A stretch of 64,000 nt of DNA from Streptomyces sp. NBC_01233 (GTDB lineage Bacteria > Actinomycetota > Actinomycetes > Streptomycetales > Streptomycetaceae): the NCBI RefSeq assembly GCF_035989305.1, contig NZ_CP108514.1, positions 8,040,501 through 8,104,500 of the forward strand, read 5' to 3'. The translations under genes and the position numbers were made by a program. Below are positions 26,127 through 34,884 of this stretch, one piece after another (within the stretch, counting starts at the first letter, position 1; each line of letters begins with the position of its first letter). Below the pieces are notes generated by a model. The model made no database searches, was not told the DNA's origin, and saw only the letters and a list, made by a program, of their open reading frames with translations.

Positions 26127-26876
26127 ATGAGCGCCACTCTGCCCACCATGCCCGTCCTGCACTCGGAATGGATCAAGCTGCGATCCCTCCGCGGCACCGT
26201 TGGGGCGTACATAGCCATCTTCGTCGCCACCGCCGGTATCCAGGCGCTCACCGCTACGGCGATCGGTCAGGCCGAAGAGGGGAGCATGGGTGACGACCGC
26301 CTCCTCGCGGCCTACTACGGGATCAACTTCGGCCAGATCGCGGCCATAGCCTTCGGAGCGAACGCGCTGTCCGCCGAGTTCCACAACGGAGCCCTGCGCA
26401 CCTCGCTGGCCGCGGTGCCGAACCGCACCCGCTTCTACCTCTCGAAGATGGCCGTGGTGGGCGCACTCGCCTTCCTGCTGGGGCAGATCACCGCCTTCGT
26501 CACGTTCGTGGCCGGCCAGGCGTTCATGGGGCCGTACGCCATGGAGCTGGGTGACCCCGGCACGGTCCGGTCCGTCTTCGGCTGCGGGATGTACCTGACG
26601 CTGATGACGCTGTTCGCGGCGGGACTGACGGCCGTCCTGCGGAGCGCGGCGGTGGTGCTGAGCCTGCTCATACCCTTCGTGCTGCTGGTGTCCTTCGTCA
26701 TCGGTGCGAGCGCCGAGGGCGTGGCTCAGCTTCTGCCGGACCGGGCCGGCCAGATGATGATGCGGATGGAGGCCGGCGGCTTCGTCGGCCACTGGACGGG
26801 ACTCGGCGTGATGGCCCTGTGGGCGGCCGCCGCGGTCATCGGCGGGTGGGTCTCGGTGCACCGCCGGGACGCGTGA
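26127..26876 (+). CDS. ABC transporter permease, ABC-2 type
   Basis: A 249-residue membrane protein with about six hydrophobic segments (for example VGAYIAIFVATAGIQALTAT, VVGALAFLLGQITAFVTFVA, AAVVLSLLIPFVLLVSFVIG and the last one ending in WAAAAVIGGW). It should form the membrane channel for the ATPase encoded just upstream. CAGGAGG lies nine bases before ATG 26127, so this start is well supported. No extracellular loop large enough for a BceB-type sensor domain is present, so this is a simple exporter subunit. Confidence 0.92.
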   Translation: MSATLPTMPVLHSEWIKLRSLRGTVGAYIAIFVATAGIQALTATAIGQAEEGSMGDDRLLAAYYGINFGQIAAIAFGANALSAEFHNGALRTSLAAVPNRTRFYLSKMAVVGALAFLLGQITAFVTFVAGQAFMGPYAMELGDPGTVRSVFGCGMYLTLMTLFAAGLTAVLRSAAVVLSLLIPFVLLVSFVIGASAEGVAQLLPDRAGQMMMRMEAGGFVGHWTGLGVMALWAAAAVIGGWVSVHRRDA

Positions 26877-26916
26877 CGCCAGGCCAGTTGTCAGTGGTGG
26901 CCGGGATACTGACGGT

Positions 26917-27354
26917 ATGACCACGGCAGAGCACCTCGACACGATCGACAGGCTCAGGGCGAAGGATTTCCCGCCCGAGCCGGTCCGGACCGTCGAAAGC
27001 AGCAGCGGCCCGGGTTTTCATCTGATCCGGCTCGCCCGGACGCAGCACTTCTGGGATGACGACGGTTCGGGGCGGATCGCGGCGACCGACCAGATCAGTG
27101 CCGAGTACGGGGCGCTCACCCAGGCGGTGACCGACCGGTGGGGAGAGCCGCAGGTGTTCAGCCTCGGGTCGCTGCTGGAGCGTGGGCTCGACGGGGAGGA
27201 GATACCGGAGCCGTGGGACGAGCTGAGCAGCAGCACCGACCACGTCCACCTGTGGCGGGCCGAGGAGCGGTGGCTGGTGGCCTACGTGGCGCAGTGGGAC
27301 TCCGAGAACCCCTACCTGCTGATGGCAGGGGTCACGGTGATCGATCCGCCCTAG
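26917..27354 (+). CDS. hypothetical protein, 145 residues
   Basis: No family is recognised with confidence. The protein is acidic and soluble, with aromatic-rich segments (FHLIRLARTQHFWDDDGSG, TDHVHLWRAEERWLVAYVAQ) suggesting a compact alpha/beta fold. It lies 40 bases after the ABC permease on the same strand and may be co-transcribed, but no functional link is visible. Its last four bases overlap the end of the convergent mug gene. Confidence 0.75.
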   Translation: MTTAEHLDTIDRLRAKDFPPEPVRTVESSSGPGFHLIRLARTQHFWDDDGSGRIAATDQISAEYGALTQAVTDRWGEPQVFSLGSLLERGLDGEEIPEPWDELSSSTDHVHLWRAEERWLVAYVAQWDSENPYLLMAGVTVIDPP

Positions 27355-27905
27355 CCCTCGGCGGCTTCGGGAGCCTCGGCGGCGGCGCGGAGGCGGGCGT
27401 ACTCCTGGGCCATGGACTCGGCGGTCCAGTGGGCGTTGAGGCCGCTCGGGTTGGGGAGGGCCCAGATGCGGGTGGAGCCGATGGTCCGCTCCTGGGGGCC
27501 GATCTGCGCCCTCCGCTCGCCGAAGGCCGTGCGGTAGGCCGTCACTCCGACCACCGCCAGCCACTGGGGCCGCAGGAGTTCCACCTTGGCCGTCAGTATG
27601 CGGCCGCCCTCGCGGAACTCCTCGGCGCTCAGTTCGTCGGCGCGGGCCGTGGCACGGGCGACGACGTTGGTGATGCCGAGGCGGTAGGTCAGCAGCTCCT
27701 CCTGCTCCGCGGGGGCCAGCCGGCGCGGGGTGAAGCCCGAGAGGTGCAGGACGGGCCAGAACCGGTTGCCGGGGCGGGCGAAGTGGTGGCCCGTCGCGGC
27801 GGAGAGGAGGCCGGGGTTGATCCCGCAGAACAGCACACGCAGACCGCCCGCGACCACGTCCGGGAGGACGCGGTCACGGGCGGCGGTCAGCTCCTCGGGT
27901 GTCAG
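27351..27905 (-). CDS. mug: G/U mismatch-specific DNA glycosylase (Mug)
   Basis: A DNA repair glycosylase that removes uracil opposite guanine. The family motifs are GINPG and HHFARPGNRFWP near the N-terminus and NPSGLNAHW near the C-terminus. The usual beginning of this protein in streptomycetes is M-TPEEL-. Here the matching codon is CTG at 27,905-27,903, which overlaps the purB stop as CTGA, as an ATGA overlap would; a start there gives 184 residues. The next candidate is GTG at 27857, but it lacks a ribosome binding site and removes 16 conserved-looking residues. A rare CTG start coupled to purB is therefore my preferred reading. Confidence 0.85.
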   Translation of the reverse strand: MTPEELTAARDRVLPDVVAGGLRVLFCGINPGLLSAATGHHFARPGNRFWPVLHLSGFTPRRLAPAEQEELLTYRLGITNVVARATARADELSAEEFREGGRILTAKVELLRPQWLAVVGVTAYRTAFGERRAQIGPQERTIGSTRIWALPNPSGLNAHWTAESMAQEYARLRAAAEAPEAAEG

Positions 27906-29335
27906 AGGATCGACCCCGGCGCGTACCCGGCGGCCTCCGGGTGCTGCTTGGCGATCGCCTCGATCCGGGAGACCACAGCGGCGACCTGGTCACCGGCGGC
28001 GCCGGTGAAGGACAGCTTGTCGGCCATGAGGGCGTCGAGCTGGGCCCGGTCCAGCGGCATCCGGTCGTCGGCGGCCAGCTTGTCCAGCAGCTCGTTGCGC
28101 TCGGCGCCCTGCTCGCGCATGGCGAGCGCGGAGGCCACCGCGTGCTCCTTGATGACCTCGTGGGCGGCCTCGCGGCCGACGCCGGCCCGCACCGCGCCCA
28201 TCAGGACCTTGGTGGTCGCGAGGAAGGGCAGGTAGCGGTCCAGCTCGCGGGCGACGACGGCCGGGAAGGCGCCGAACTCGTCGAGGACCGTCAGGAAGGT
28301 CTCGAGCAGGCCGTCGAAGGCGAAGAACGCGTCCGGCAGGGCCACCCGGCGGACGACGGAGCAGGAGACGTCGCCCTCGTTCCACTGGTCGCCGGCCAGC
28401 TCGCCGGTCATCGAGGCGTAGCCGCGCAGGATGACCATGAGGCCGTTCACGCGCTCGCAGGAGCGGGTGTTCATCTTGTGCGGCATCGCCGAGGAGCCGA
28501 CCTGGCCGGGCTTGAAGCCCTCGGTGACCAGCTCGTGGCCGGCCATCAGGCGGATCGTCTTGGCGATCGACGACGGGGCGGCCGCCAGCTGCACCAGCGC
28601 GGTGACCACGTCGTAGTCGAGCGAGCGCGGGTATACCTGGCCGACCGAGGTGAAGGCCTGGGCGAAGCCGAGGTGGGAGGCGATCCGCTGCTCCAGGTCG
28701 GCGAGCTTGGCGGCGTCGCCGCCGAGCAGGTCGAGCATGTCCTGGGCGGTGCCCACCGGGCCCTTGATCCCGCGCAGCGGGTAGCGGCCGAGGAGGTTCT
28801 CCAGGCGGTCGTAGGCGACGAGCAGCTCGTCGGCCGCGGTGGCGAACCGCTTGCCCAGGGTGGTGGCCTGCGCGGCCACGTTGTGGGAGCGGCCGGCCAT
28901 GACCAGCTCGGCGTGCTCGCCGGCCAGCTTGCCGAGGCGGGCGAGGACGGCCACCGTGCGGTCGCGGGCCAGCTCCAGCGAGAGCCGGATCTGCAGCTGC
29001 TCTACGTTCTCGGTGAGGTCGCGCGAGGTCATGCCCTTGTGGACGTGCTCGTGACCGGCGAGGGCGTTGAACTCCTCGATGCGGGCCTTCACGTCGTGCC
29101 GGGTGACCTTCTCGCGCTCGGCGATGGAGGCGAGGTCGACGGTCTCCAGGACGCGCTCGTAGTCGGCGAGGGCCGCGTCCGGGACCTCGATACCGAGGTC
29201 CTTCTGGGCGCGCAGCACGGCGAGCCACAGCCGCCGCTCCAGCGTCACCTTGTACTCGGGGGACCACAGGACGGCGAGCTCCGCGGAGGCGTAGCGGCCG
29301 GCCAGGACATTGGGGATGCGGGGCTTGGCAGTCAC
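27902..29335 (-). CDS. purB: adenylosuccinate lyase
   Basis: A 477-residue enzyme of purine synthesis that splits SAICAR and adenylosuccinate, releasing fumarate. Signature segments include the superfamily loop GSSAMPHKMNTRSCERV with the catalytic Ser region, MTSRDLTENVEQLQ and AGRSHNVAAQATTLGKRF. I place the start at GTG 29335 (MTAKPRIPNVLAGRY), the usual N-terminus; upstream frame is non-coding. No strong ribosome binding site is seen. The stop overlaps the putative CTG start of mug. The length and motifs are fully normal. Confidence 0.97.
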   Translation of the reverse strand: MTAKPRIPNVLAGRYASAELAVLWSPEYKVTLERRLWLAVLRAQKDLGIEVPDAALADYERVLETVDLASIAEREKVTRHDVKARIEEFNALAGHEHVHKGMTSRDLTENVEQLQIRLSLELARDRTVAVLARLGKLAGEHAELVMAGRSHNVAAQATTLGKRFATAADELLVAYDRLENLLGRYPLRGIKGPVGTAQDMLDLLGGDAAKLADLEQRIASHLGFAQAFTSVGQVYPRSLDYDVVTALVQLAAAPSSIAKTIRLMAGHELVTEGFKPGQVGSSAMPHKMNTRSCERVNGLMVILRGYASMTGELAGDQWNEGDVSCSVVRRVALPDAFFAFDGLLETFLTVLDEFGAFPAVVARELDRYLPFLATTKVLMGAVRAGVGREAAHEVIKEHAVASALAMREQGAERNELLDKLAADDRMPLDRAQLDALMADKLSFTGAAGDQVAAVVSRIEAIAKQHPEAAGYAPGSIL

Positions 29336-29406
29336 GTAGAGGGATTCTACTTGGGCCGCCGCTGTGCGTTTACGCAGGTAGGGCCCCCGCTCGTGATTGT
29401 GGCTTG

Positions 29407-30189
29407 CTACGAGAGCGGCGCGTCCCCGTACGGCAGCAGCTCCGGGCGCTTGGCCGGGCGGCCGTCCCCGGAGGAGCGGCCCGTCAGGCGGCGGCCGATC
29501 CAGGGGAGCAGGTGCTGCCGGGCGAAGCTCAGGTCCTGGGCCCGGCGCACCGTCCAGCCGGGGGGTGCGGCGGCGGGCAGCTCCGTGCGCCATTCCTGCT
29601 CGGCGGGCAGGCCCAGGGTCTGCCAGACGGCCTCGGCCACCCGGCGGTGGCCCTCCGCCGTCAGGTGCAGCCGGTCCACGTCCCACATCCGCGGGTCCCC
29701 GAGCACGGAAGCCCCGTACAGGTCCACCACCAGGGCGTCGTGCCGGGCGGCGAGCTCCTCGATGATGACGAAGAGCTCCTCCATGCGGGGCCGGAAGCGT
29801 TCCATCACTGGACCGTTGCGCCCGGGGGAGCGCATGAGGACGAGGCGCTTGCAGGAGGGCGCGAGGATTTCCACGGCCGCCTCCAGGTGGCCGCGGACCC
29901 GGCCCATGTCCACCTTGGGGCGCAGAGCGTCGTTCAGCCCGCCCACCAGGGCCACCACGTCGGCCCCCATCGCCGCCGCCACCGGGGCCTGGTCCTGCGC
30001 GATCTGCCCGATCAGCTTCCCGCGGACCGCCAGGTTCGCGTAGCGGAAGCCCGGATCGCGCGCGGCGAGGCGGGCGGCCAGCAGATCGGCCCAGCCCCGG
30101 TAGGAGCCGTCCGGAAGCAGGTCCGACATGCCCTCCGTGAAGGAGTCGCCGACCGCGACGAAACTGGTGTAAGAGGCATTCATCTCCAT
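29407..30189 (-). CDS. SGNH/GDSL hydrolase
   Basis: A 260-residue esterase-type protein. Block I GDSFTEG carries the nucleophile Ser, block II has the oxyanion Gly in NLAVRGKL, block III GGLND the Asn, and block V DVDRLHLTAEGH the Asp and His. No signal peptide is evident, so it is probably cytoplasmic. The C-terminal 60 residues are basic and Pro-rich. It stands alone on the minus strand 70 bases upstream of purB. Substrate unknown. Confidence 0.9.
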   Translation of the reverse strand: MEMNASYTSFVAVGDSFTEGMSDLLPDGSYRGWADLLAARLAARDPGFRYANLAVRGKLIGQIAQDQAPVAAAMGADVVALVGGLNDALRPKVDMGRVRGHLEAAVEILAPSCKRLVLMRSPGRNGPVMERFRPRMEELFVIIEELAARHDALVVDLYGASVLGDPRMWDVDRLHLTAEGHRRVAEAVWQTLGLPAEQEWRTELPAAAPPGWTVRRAQDLSFARQHLLPWIGRRLTGRSSGDGRPAKRPELLPYGDAPLS

Positions 30190-30255
30190 GGCGGAGTGAT
30201 GTTACCGCGCGGTACCCCGGCCCCGCAGGGCCGGGGACCACACCTCCCCGACGGA

Positions 30256-31281
30256 TCAGGCGGACGCGGGCCTGCCGAACAGCTCCCGCAGTACGTCCTC
30301 CATGGTCACGAGGCCCGTCATGGCGCCCTCCGCCCCGAGCACCGCCGCCAGGTGCGTACGGCTGCGCCGCATGGCGGTCAGCACGTCGTCCAGCGGGGTC
30401 TCCGCGCGTACCTGGGCGATCGGACGCAGCTCCGACACGGGGAACGGCTCGTTGCGCGCCTCCCCGACCGCGTCCAGGGCGTCCTTCACGTGCAGGTAGC
30501 CCAGGATCCGGTCCTGCGCGTCGACCACCGGGAAGCGGGAGTACCCGGACTCGGCCGACAGCCGCTCCAGACCGGTCGGAGTGATGCCCACAGGGGCCGA
30601 GACCACCCGGTCCGCCGGCAGCACCACATCCGTCACCGGCCGCCGCCCCAGCTCCAGGGCGTCGTGCAGGCGCTCGCTCGCCCGGTCGTCGAGCAGACCC
30701 GCGTCACTGGAGTCCTTGACCATCCGCGCCAGCTCGTCGTCCGAGAAGCTCGCCGCGATCTCGTCCTTCACCTCCACCCGCAGCAGGTGCAGCAGGGCGT
30801 TGGCGAAGGCGTTGATCGCGAAGATCACGGGCCGCAGCGCCCGGGTGAGGGTCACCAGCGGCGGCCCCAGCACGAGCGCGGTGCGCACCGGCTCGGACAG
30901 CGCCACGTTCTTCGGCACCATCTCGCCGAAGAGCATGTGCAGGTACGTCGCAAGCGACAGCGCCACTACGAAGGAGATCGCGTGCGTCAGTCCCTCGGGT
31001 ACCCCGAGGAGGTCGAAAAGGGGGGTCAGCAGGTGCGCGATGGCCGGCTCGGCGACGACACCCAGCACCAGGGTGCACAGCGTGATGCCCAGCTGCGCGG
31101 CCGCCATCAGCGCCGACACGTGCTCCAGGCCCCACAGGACGGCGCGGGCCCGCCGGTCGCCCTGCTCGGCGTACGGCTCGATCTGGCTGCGCCGGACCGA
31201 GATCAGGGCGAACTCCGCCCCGACGAAGAAGGCGTTGACGACCAGGGTCGCCAAGCCGATCAACAGCTGGATCGCGGTCAT
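30256..31281 (-). CDS. DUF21-CBS membrane protein (CorC/HlyC group)
   Basis: A 341-residue membrane protein with an N-terminal DUF21 transmembrane unit (about 1-180; IQLLIGLATLVVNAFFVGAE, QLGITLCTLVLGVVAEP, THAISFVVALSLATYLHMLF) and a pair of CBS domains in the cytosolic part (about 200-341). Relatives bind Mg-ATP and export magnesium or cobalt. It lacks the final CorC_HlyC domain found in its upstream partner. The start overlaps the stop of that gene by four bases (ATGA), so the two are co-translated and may form a mixed complex. Confidence 0.92.
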   Translation of the reverse strand: MTAIQLLIGLATLVVNAFFVGAEFALISVRRSQIEPYAEQGDRRARAVLWGLEHVSALMAAAQLGITLCTLVLGVVAEPAIAHLLTPLFDLLGVPEGLTHAISFVVALSLATYLHMLFGEMVPKNVALSEPVRTALVLGPPLVTLTRALRPVIFAINAFANALLHLLRVEVKDEIAASFSDDELARMVKDSSDAGLLDDRASERLHDALELGRRPVTDVVLPADRVVSAPVGITPTGLERLSAESGYSRFPVVDAQDRILGYLHVKDALDAVGEARNEPFPVSELRPIAQVRAETPLDDVLTAMRRSRTHLAAVLGAEGAMTGLVTMEDVLRELFGRPASA

Positions 31282-32612
31282 CGGGCCTGCTCCGTTCCGT
31301 CGGCGGGCTCCGCCGGGGCGTGCAGCAGCACGCGCGCGGCCCGGCGTCCGCTGGCGTCCACCACGTCGAGCTTCCAGCCGTTCAGTTCCATCTGGTCGCC
31401 GACGGCCGGGATCCGGCCCAGCTCGGTCGCTATCAGGCCGGCCAGGGTCTCGTACGGACCGTCCGGCACGCGCAGGCCGATCCGCTGGAGCTGGTCGGTG
31501 CGCGCGGAGCCGTCGGCGGAGTAGAGGAGGCGCCCGGACTCGTCCGTACCGGCCGGGGCCAGGTCCGGGGTCTCGTGCGGGTCGTGCTCGTCGCGGACCT
31601 CGCCGACGACCTCCTCGACGATGTCCTCCAGCGTGGCCACACCGGCCGTGCCGCCGTACTCGTCGATGACCACGGCCATCGTCTGCTTGCCGGAGAGCCG
31701 GTCCAGCAGCCGGTCCACGGTCAGCGACTCCGGTACGAGGAGGGGCTCGCGCAGCAGCTGCGACACCGGACGGCGGCGCCGCTCCTCGGCGGGCAGGGCG
31801 AGTACGTCCTTGATGTGGACGGTGCCGACGACGGTGTCGAGGCTTCCCCGGTAGACCGGGAAGCGGGACAGGCCGGTGGCGAGCGTCGCGTTCGCCACGT
31901 CCTCGGCGGTGGTCCGCACGTCGAGAGCGGTGACCTGGACGCGCGGGGTCATCACGTTCTCCGCGGTCAGGTCGGCCAGGTTCAAGGTCCGCACGAACAG
32001 CTCGGCGGTGTCCTTCTCCAGGGCACCCTCCTTCGCGGAGTGCCGCGCCAGGGCGACCAGCTCCTGCGGGGTGCGCGCGGAGGCCAGCTCCTCGGCCGGC
32101 TCCATGCCGAGGCGCCGCACCATGTGGTTCGCGGTGGTGTTGAGGTGGCTGATCAGGGGCTTGAAGGTGCGGCTGAAGACGCGCTGCGCGGTCGCCACGC
32201 GCTTGGCGATCGCCAGCGGGGAGGAGATGGCCCAGTTCTTGGGGACCAGCTCGCCGACGACCATCAGCACCACGGTCGACACGACGGTGCCGAGGACCAG
32301 GGCGGTGGAGGCGGCGGCGCCGGCCGACAGGCCCATCGCCTCGAACGGGCCCTGGAGCAGGGTGGAGATCGACGGCTTGGAGATCATGCCGATGACCAGG
32401 CCGGTCACGGTGATGCCGAGCTGGGCGCCGGAGAGCTGGAACGTCAGGGTGCGGACGGCCGCCAGGGCGCTGTCGGCCCCGCGCTCACCGCGCTCGACGG
32501 CCCGTTCGAGCTCGCTGCGCTCCACGGTCGTCAGCGAGAACTCGGCCGCGACGAAGACCCCGCAGGCGACGCAGAGCAGCAGTGCCACGACGAGCAGGAG
32601 CACCTCGGTCAT
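31278..32612 (-). CDS. DUF21-CBS-CorC_HlyC membrane protein
   Basis: A 444-residue paralogue of the next gene with the full three-part layout: DUF21 membrane unit (about 1-190, starting LLVVALLLCVACGVFVAAEF), CBS pair (about 205-330, containing GLSRFPVYRGSLD and MAVVIDEYGGTAGVATLEDI) and the C-terminal CorC_HlyC domain (about 345-430). The group is linked to divalent metal efflux. First gene of a two-gene operon; the next overlaps it by four bases. I see no riboswitch in the 200 bases upstream. Confidence 0.92.
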   Translation of the reverse strand: MTEVLLLVVALLLCVACGVFVAAEFSLTTVERSELERAVERGERGADSALAAVRTLTFQLSGAQLGITVTGLVIGMISKPSISTLLQGPFEAMGLSAGAAASTALVLGTVVSTVVLMVVGELVPKNWAISSPLAIAKRVATAQRVFSRTFKPLISHLNTTANHMVRRLGMEPAEELASARTPQELVALARHSAKEGALEKDTAELFVRTLNLADLTAENVMTPRVQVTALDVRTTAEDVANATLATGLSRFPVYRGSLDTVVGTVHIKDVLALPAEERRRRPVSQLLREPLLVPESLTVDRLLDRLSGKQTMAVVIDEYGGTAGVATLEDIVEEVVGEVRDEHDPHETPDLAPAGTDESGRLLYSADGSARTDQLQRIGLRVPDGPYETLAGLIATELGRIPAVGDQMELNGWKLDVVDASGRRAARVLLHAPAEPADGTEQAR

Positions 32613-32818
32613 CGGTCGATCACCTCCGTCCCATGATCGGCCAGGAGGAGGGGGACCGCGCGATGTCGCGGAGCGGTATGTCGGGGACTGGGAGGCTCGC
32701 CCATGGGCGGACGCTCACACCTTTCACTCAAGAGGGACCTTTGCCCACATGGTAAAGGACGGGCAAAGAGAACGGATCATTCTTTTGGCGGAGTCCGGGC
32801 GGATGATGGGATCCGGAC

Positions 32819-33253
32819 ATGACCGATCTTCATGTCGGACCCGCTTCGGCCGCCGATCTCGGCGCCGTGCTGGACTTCTGGAAGGCCGCCGCCGAGGGAA
32901 CGAGTATCAGCGACGACCTCGCCGGGGTCGAGCGCCTCCACGACCGCGACCCGCAGGCGCTGCTGCTCGCCCGGCGCGACGGCGAGCTCGTCGGCACCGT
33001 GATCGCCGGGTTCGACGGCTGGCGCTGTCACCTGTACCGGCTCGCGGTGCACCCCGGCCACCGGCGCCAGGGGATCGGGGCCGCACTGCTGGCCGCCGCC
33101 GAGGAGCGCTTCGTGGCGCTCGGCGGGCGTCGGGCGGACGCCATGGTGCTCGTCCGCAACGAGCGGGCCCACCTGGCCTGGGACGCCGCGGGCTACGGGC
33201 CCCAGGACCAGTGGACGCGCTGGGTCAAGCCTCTCGGCGGGCCGACCCGATGA
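32819..33253 (+). CDS. GNAT family N-acetyltransferase
   Basis: A 144-residue stand-alone acetyltransferase. The acetyl-CoA binding motif is LAVHPGHRRQGIGAALLAAA, preceded by a strand VGTVIAGFDGWRCHLYRLAV. It transfers an acetyl group to an amine; the substrate is unknown, and relatives named ribosomal-protein acetyltransferase are only loosely similar. The ATG lies in an AT-richer leader; the 200 bases before it hold promoters for this gene and the divergent DUF21 operon. Its 3' end overlaps the convergent methyltransferase by 29 bases. Confidence 0.88.
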   Translation: MTDLHVGPASAADLGAVLDFWKAAAEGTSISDDLAGVERLHDRDPQALLLARRDGELVGTVIAGFDGWRCHLYRLAVHPGHRRQGIGAALLAAAEERFVALGGRRADAMVLVRNERAHLAWDAAGYGPQDQWTRWVKPLGGPTR

Positions 33254-33902
33254 CGCAGTAGGAGGTCGGCAGGGCCGGACCAAGCTCGGGCAGCCGCAGG
33301 CGGCGGTGCCAGACGATCCGGAAACCGGCGGCCTCGATGGCGGCGAGCGGGTCGCGCGCGGTGTGGCAGCCGCCGAAGAGGAAAGGCCAGACGGTCCGGT
33401 CCAGGGTGCGCTGGACGGCGGCCATTCCGGGGCCGGGCGCGCGGCCGTGCTCGAAGAAGCGCAGCTCGGCGCCGGGGCGGAGCACGCGGTGCAGTTCGGC
33501 GAGGGAGCGGGGCAGGTCCCGTACAGTGCACAGCACCAGCGAGGCGACGGCGGCGTCGAAGGCCTCGCTCTTGACCGGGAGGGCCTCGGCGGCGCCGGGT
33601 ACGACGTCCACGGGGACCTCGCAGCGGAGGGCGGCGGAGGCCGCGAGCCTGCGCAGGGTGCGCTCCGGTTCGACGGCGATGACCTCGGAGACGGCGCGGG
33701 GGTAGTGCGGGAAGTTCAGGCCGTTGCCGGCGCCGATCTCGATGACGCGGCCGGAGACGCCGTGCAGCAGCTCGCGGCGGAGGGGGGCGATGCCGGCGCG
33801 GGTCTCGGCGGTGGTGCTGGCGCGGGCGTAGAAGCGGGCGAAGACGGGGTGGTGGACGGGGTCGTGGGGCGGGGTGTTGTGCGTGGTGCGGCGGCGCGGC
33901 AT
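33225..33902 (-). CDS. class I SAM-dependent methyltransferase
   Basis: A 225-residue methyltransferase of the UbiE/Methyltransf_11 type. Motif I VIEIGAGNGLNFPHYP binds SAM; the acidic end of the next strand is AVEPERTLR, and motif post I is AFDAAVASLVLCTVRDLPR. A basic N-terminus (MPRRRTTHNTPP) precedes it. Substrate unknown; relatives act on small molecules or lipids. It overlaps the acetyltransferase gene tail to tail. Downstream of its start (on the plus side) lies the 24-base repeat cluster. Confidence 0.88.
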   Translation of the reverse strand: MPRRRTTHNTPPHDPVHHPVFARFYARASTTAETRAGIAPLRRELLHGVSGRVIEIGAGNGLNFPHYPRAVSEVIAVEPERTLRRLAASAALRCEVPVDVVPGAAEALPVKSEAFDAAVASLVLCTVRDLPRSLAELHRVLRPGAELRFFEHGRAPGPGMAAVQRTLDRTVWPFLFGGCHTARDPLAAIEAAGFRIVWHRRLRLPELGPALPTSYCVIGSARREA

Positions 33903-34000
33903 GACGGACCTCCCGGGAGGCGACGTTCCGGTACCTCCAGCGTGCCCTTTGGCCGGGCCGTCATCCCTGCTGCCGGCGGCTTGGACTCCGCCCCGGCCCT

Positions 34001-34149
34001 GCGCCTCAAACGCCGGCGGGGCTGAAAGATCGGGGCTCCGCCCCGGATCCCGCGCCTCAAACGCCGGCGGGGCTGGGGGTGTGCCGGCGCGGCTGCGAGC
34101 TCCGGGGTTGGTGCGCCCGGACCCGGCGCCTCAAACGCCGACGGGGCTG
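34001..34149. repeat. three copies of a 24-base dispersed repeat
   Basis: GCGCCTCAAACGCCGGCGGG plus GCTG occurs at 34,001-34,024 and 34,052-34,075, and with one change at 34,126-34,149. Each contains CGCCGGCG, a small palindrome. Similar elements are frequent between genes in Streptomyces chromosomes. Between copies lies GGGGCTCCGCCCC, a terminator-like hairpin. Copy three encodes the last residues of BioD on the minus strand, including its stop codon. Confidence 0.8.
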
Positions 34150-34883
34150 GGTTCGTGCCACGCCGGAGGGGACCACGTGGTGAGGAAGGAGTCTGGCGAC
34201 CAGGTGCCCCAGAGGGGTGGGGCCAGCCAGGTGGGGGCCGAGACGCGGAAGCGGTCCGGGGCGAGGGTGCCCGAGCGCTCCGGGATCGCGCCCAGGAGGG
34301 GCAGGCCCGAGGACTTCGGGAGGTCCGCCAGGTTGCAGCGGGCCGCCAGGTCCGGGTCCTGCGGCCAGCTGCCGACCACCACGCCCAGCGGCGTCAGGTC
34401 CCGGGCCCGCAGGGCTTCCGCCGTGAGGGTGGTGGAGTTGAGGGTTCCGAGGCCCGCAGCGGCGACGATCACGGTCGGCGCGCCGAGCAGCCGGGCCGCG
34501 TCGGCCAGCGTGTTGCCCTCGTCGTCGAAGTGGACGAGCAGCCCGCCCGCGCCCTCCACCAGGACCAGGTCGTGCGCCTCGGACAACTGCCGCGCGGCCT
34601 CCGCGATCTCCGCCGGGGAGAGGGTCGGCAGCCCCGCGCGGCGGGCCGCCGTGTTCGGGGCCAAGGGCTCCGGGTAGCGGGCCAGTTCCACCGCGGTGAC
34701 CGCGGAGCCGGCCAGGCGGACCGCTTCCGCGGCGTCCCCCGGCTCCTGCGGGCCCACACCCGTCTGCGCGGGCTTGAGCACGGCCACCGAGCGGCCGGCC
34801 GCGATCGCGGCTGCCGCGATCGCCGACGTGACCACCGTCTTGCCGATTTCCGTGCCCGTCCCGGACACCACCACGACGGACAT
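34131..34883 (-). CDS. bioD: ATP-dependent dethiobiotin synthetase
   Basis: A 250-residue enzyme closing the ureido ring of dethiobiotin from diaminopelargonate, CO2 and ATP. The P-loop is GTGTEIGKTVV (8-18), followed by LKPAQTG (Lys of the active site) and VEGAGGLLVHFDDEGN. Start ATG 34883 is one base after the bioA stop (TGAGATG), so translation is coupled. The C-terminal tail after about residue 215 is Pro/Trp-rich, and its last residues (SPVGV, with the stop) come from the dispersed 24-base repeat, suggesting the repeat landed on the gene end. Confidence 0.95.
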   Translation of the reverse strand: MSVVVVSGTGTEIGKTVVTSAIAAAAIAAGRSVAVLKPAQTGVGPQEPGDAAEAVRLAGSAVTAVELARYPEPLAPNTAARRAGLPTLSPAEIAEAARQLSEAHDLVLVEGAGGLLVHFDDEGNTLADAARLLGAPTVIVAAAGLGTLNSTTLTAEALRARDLTPLGVVVGSWPQDPDLAARCNLADLPKSSGLPLLGAIPERSGTLAPDRFRVSAPTWLAPPLWGTWSPDSFLTTWSPPAWHEPSPVGV

Positions 34884-34884
34884 C

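Noticed and set aside
32613..32818. Metal-sensing riboswitch before the DUF21-CBS operon
   Set aside because: No conserved stem pattern could be drawn; the stretch looks like ordinary divergent promoters.
34001..34149. CRISPR array from repeated 24-mers
   Set aside because: Only three copies with unequal gaps (27 and 50 bases), no cas genes, and the unit is a known type of intergenic Streptomyces repeat.
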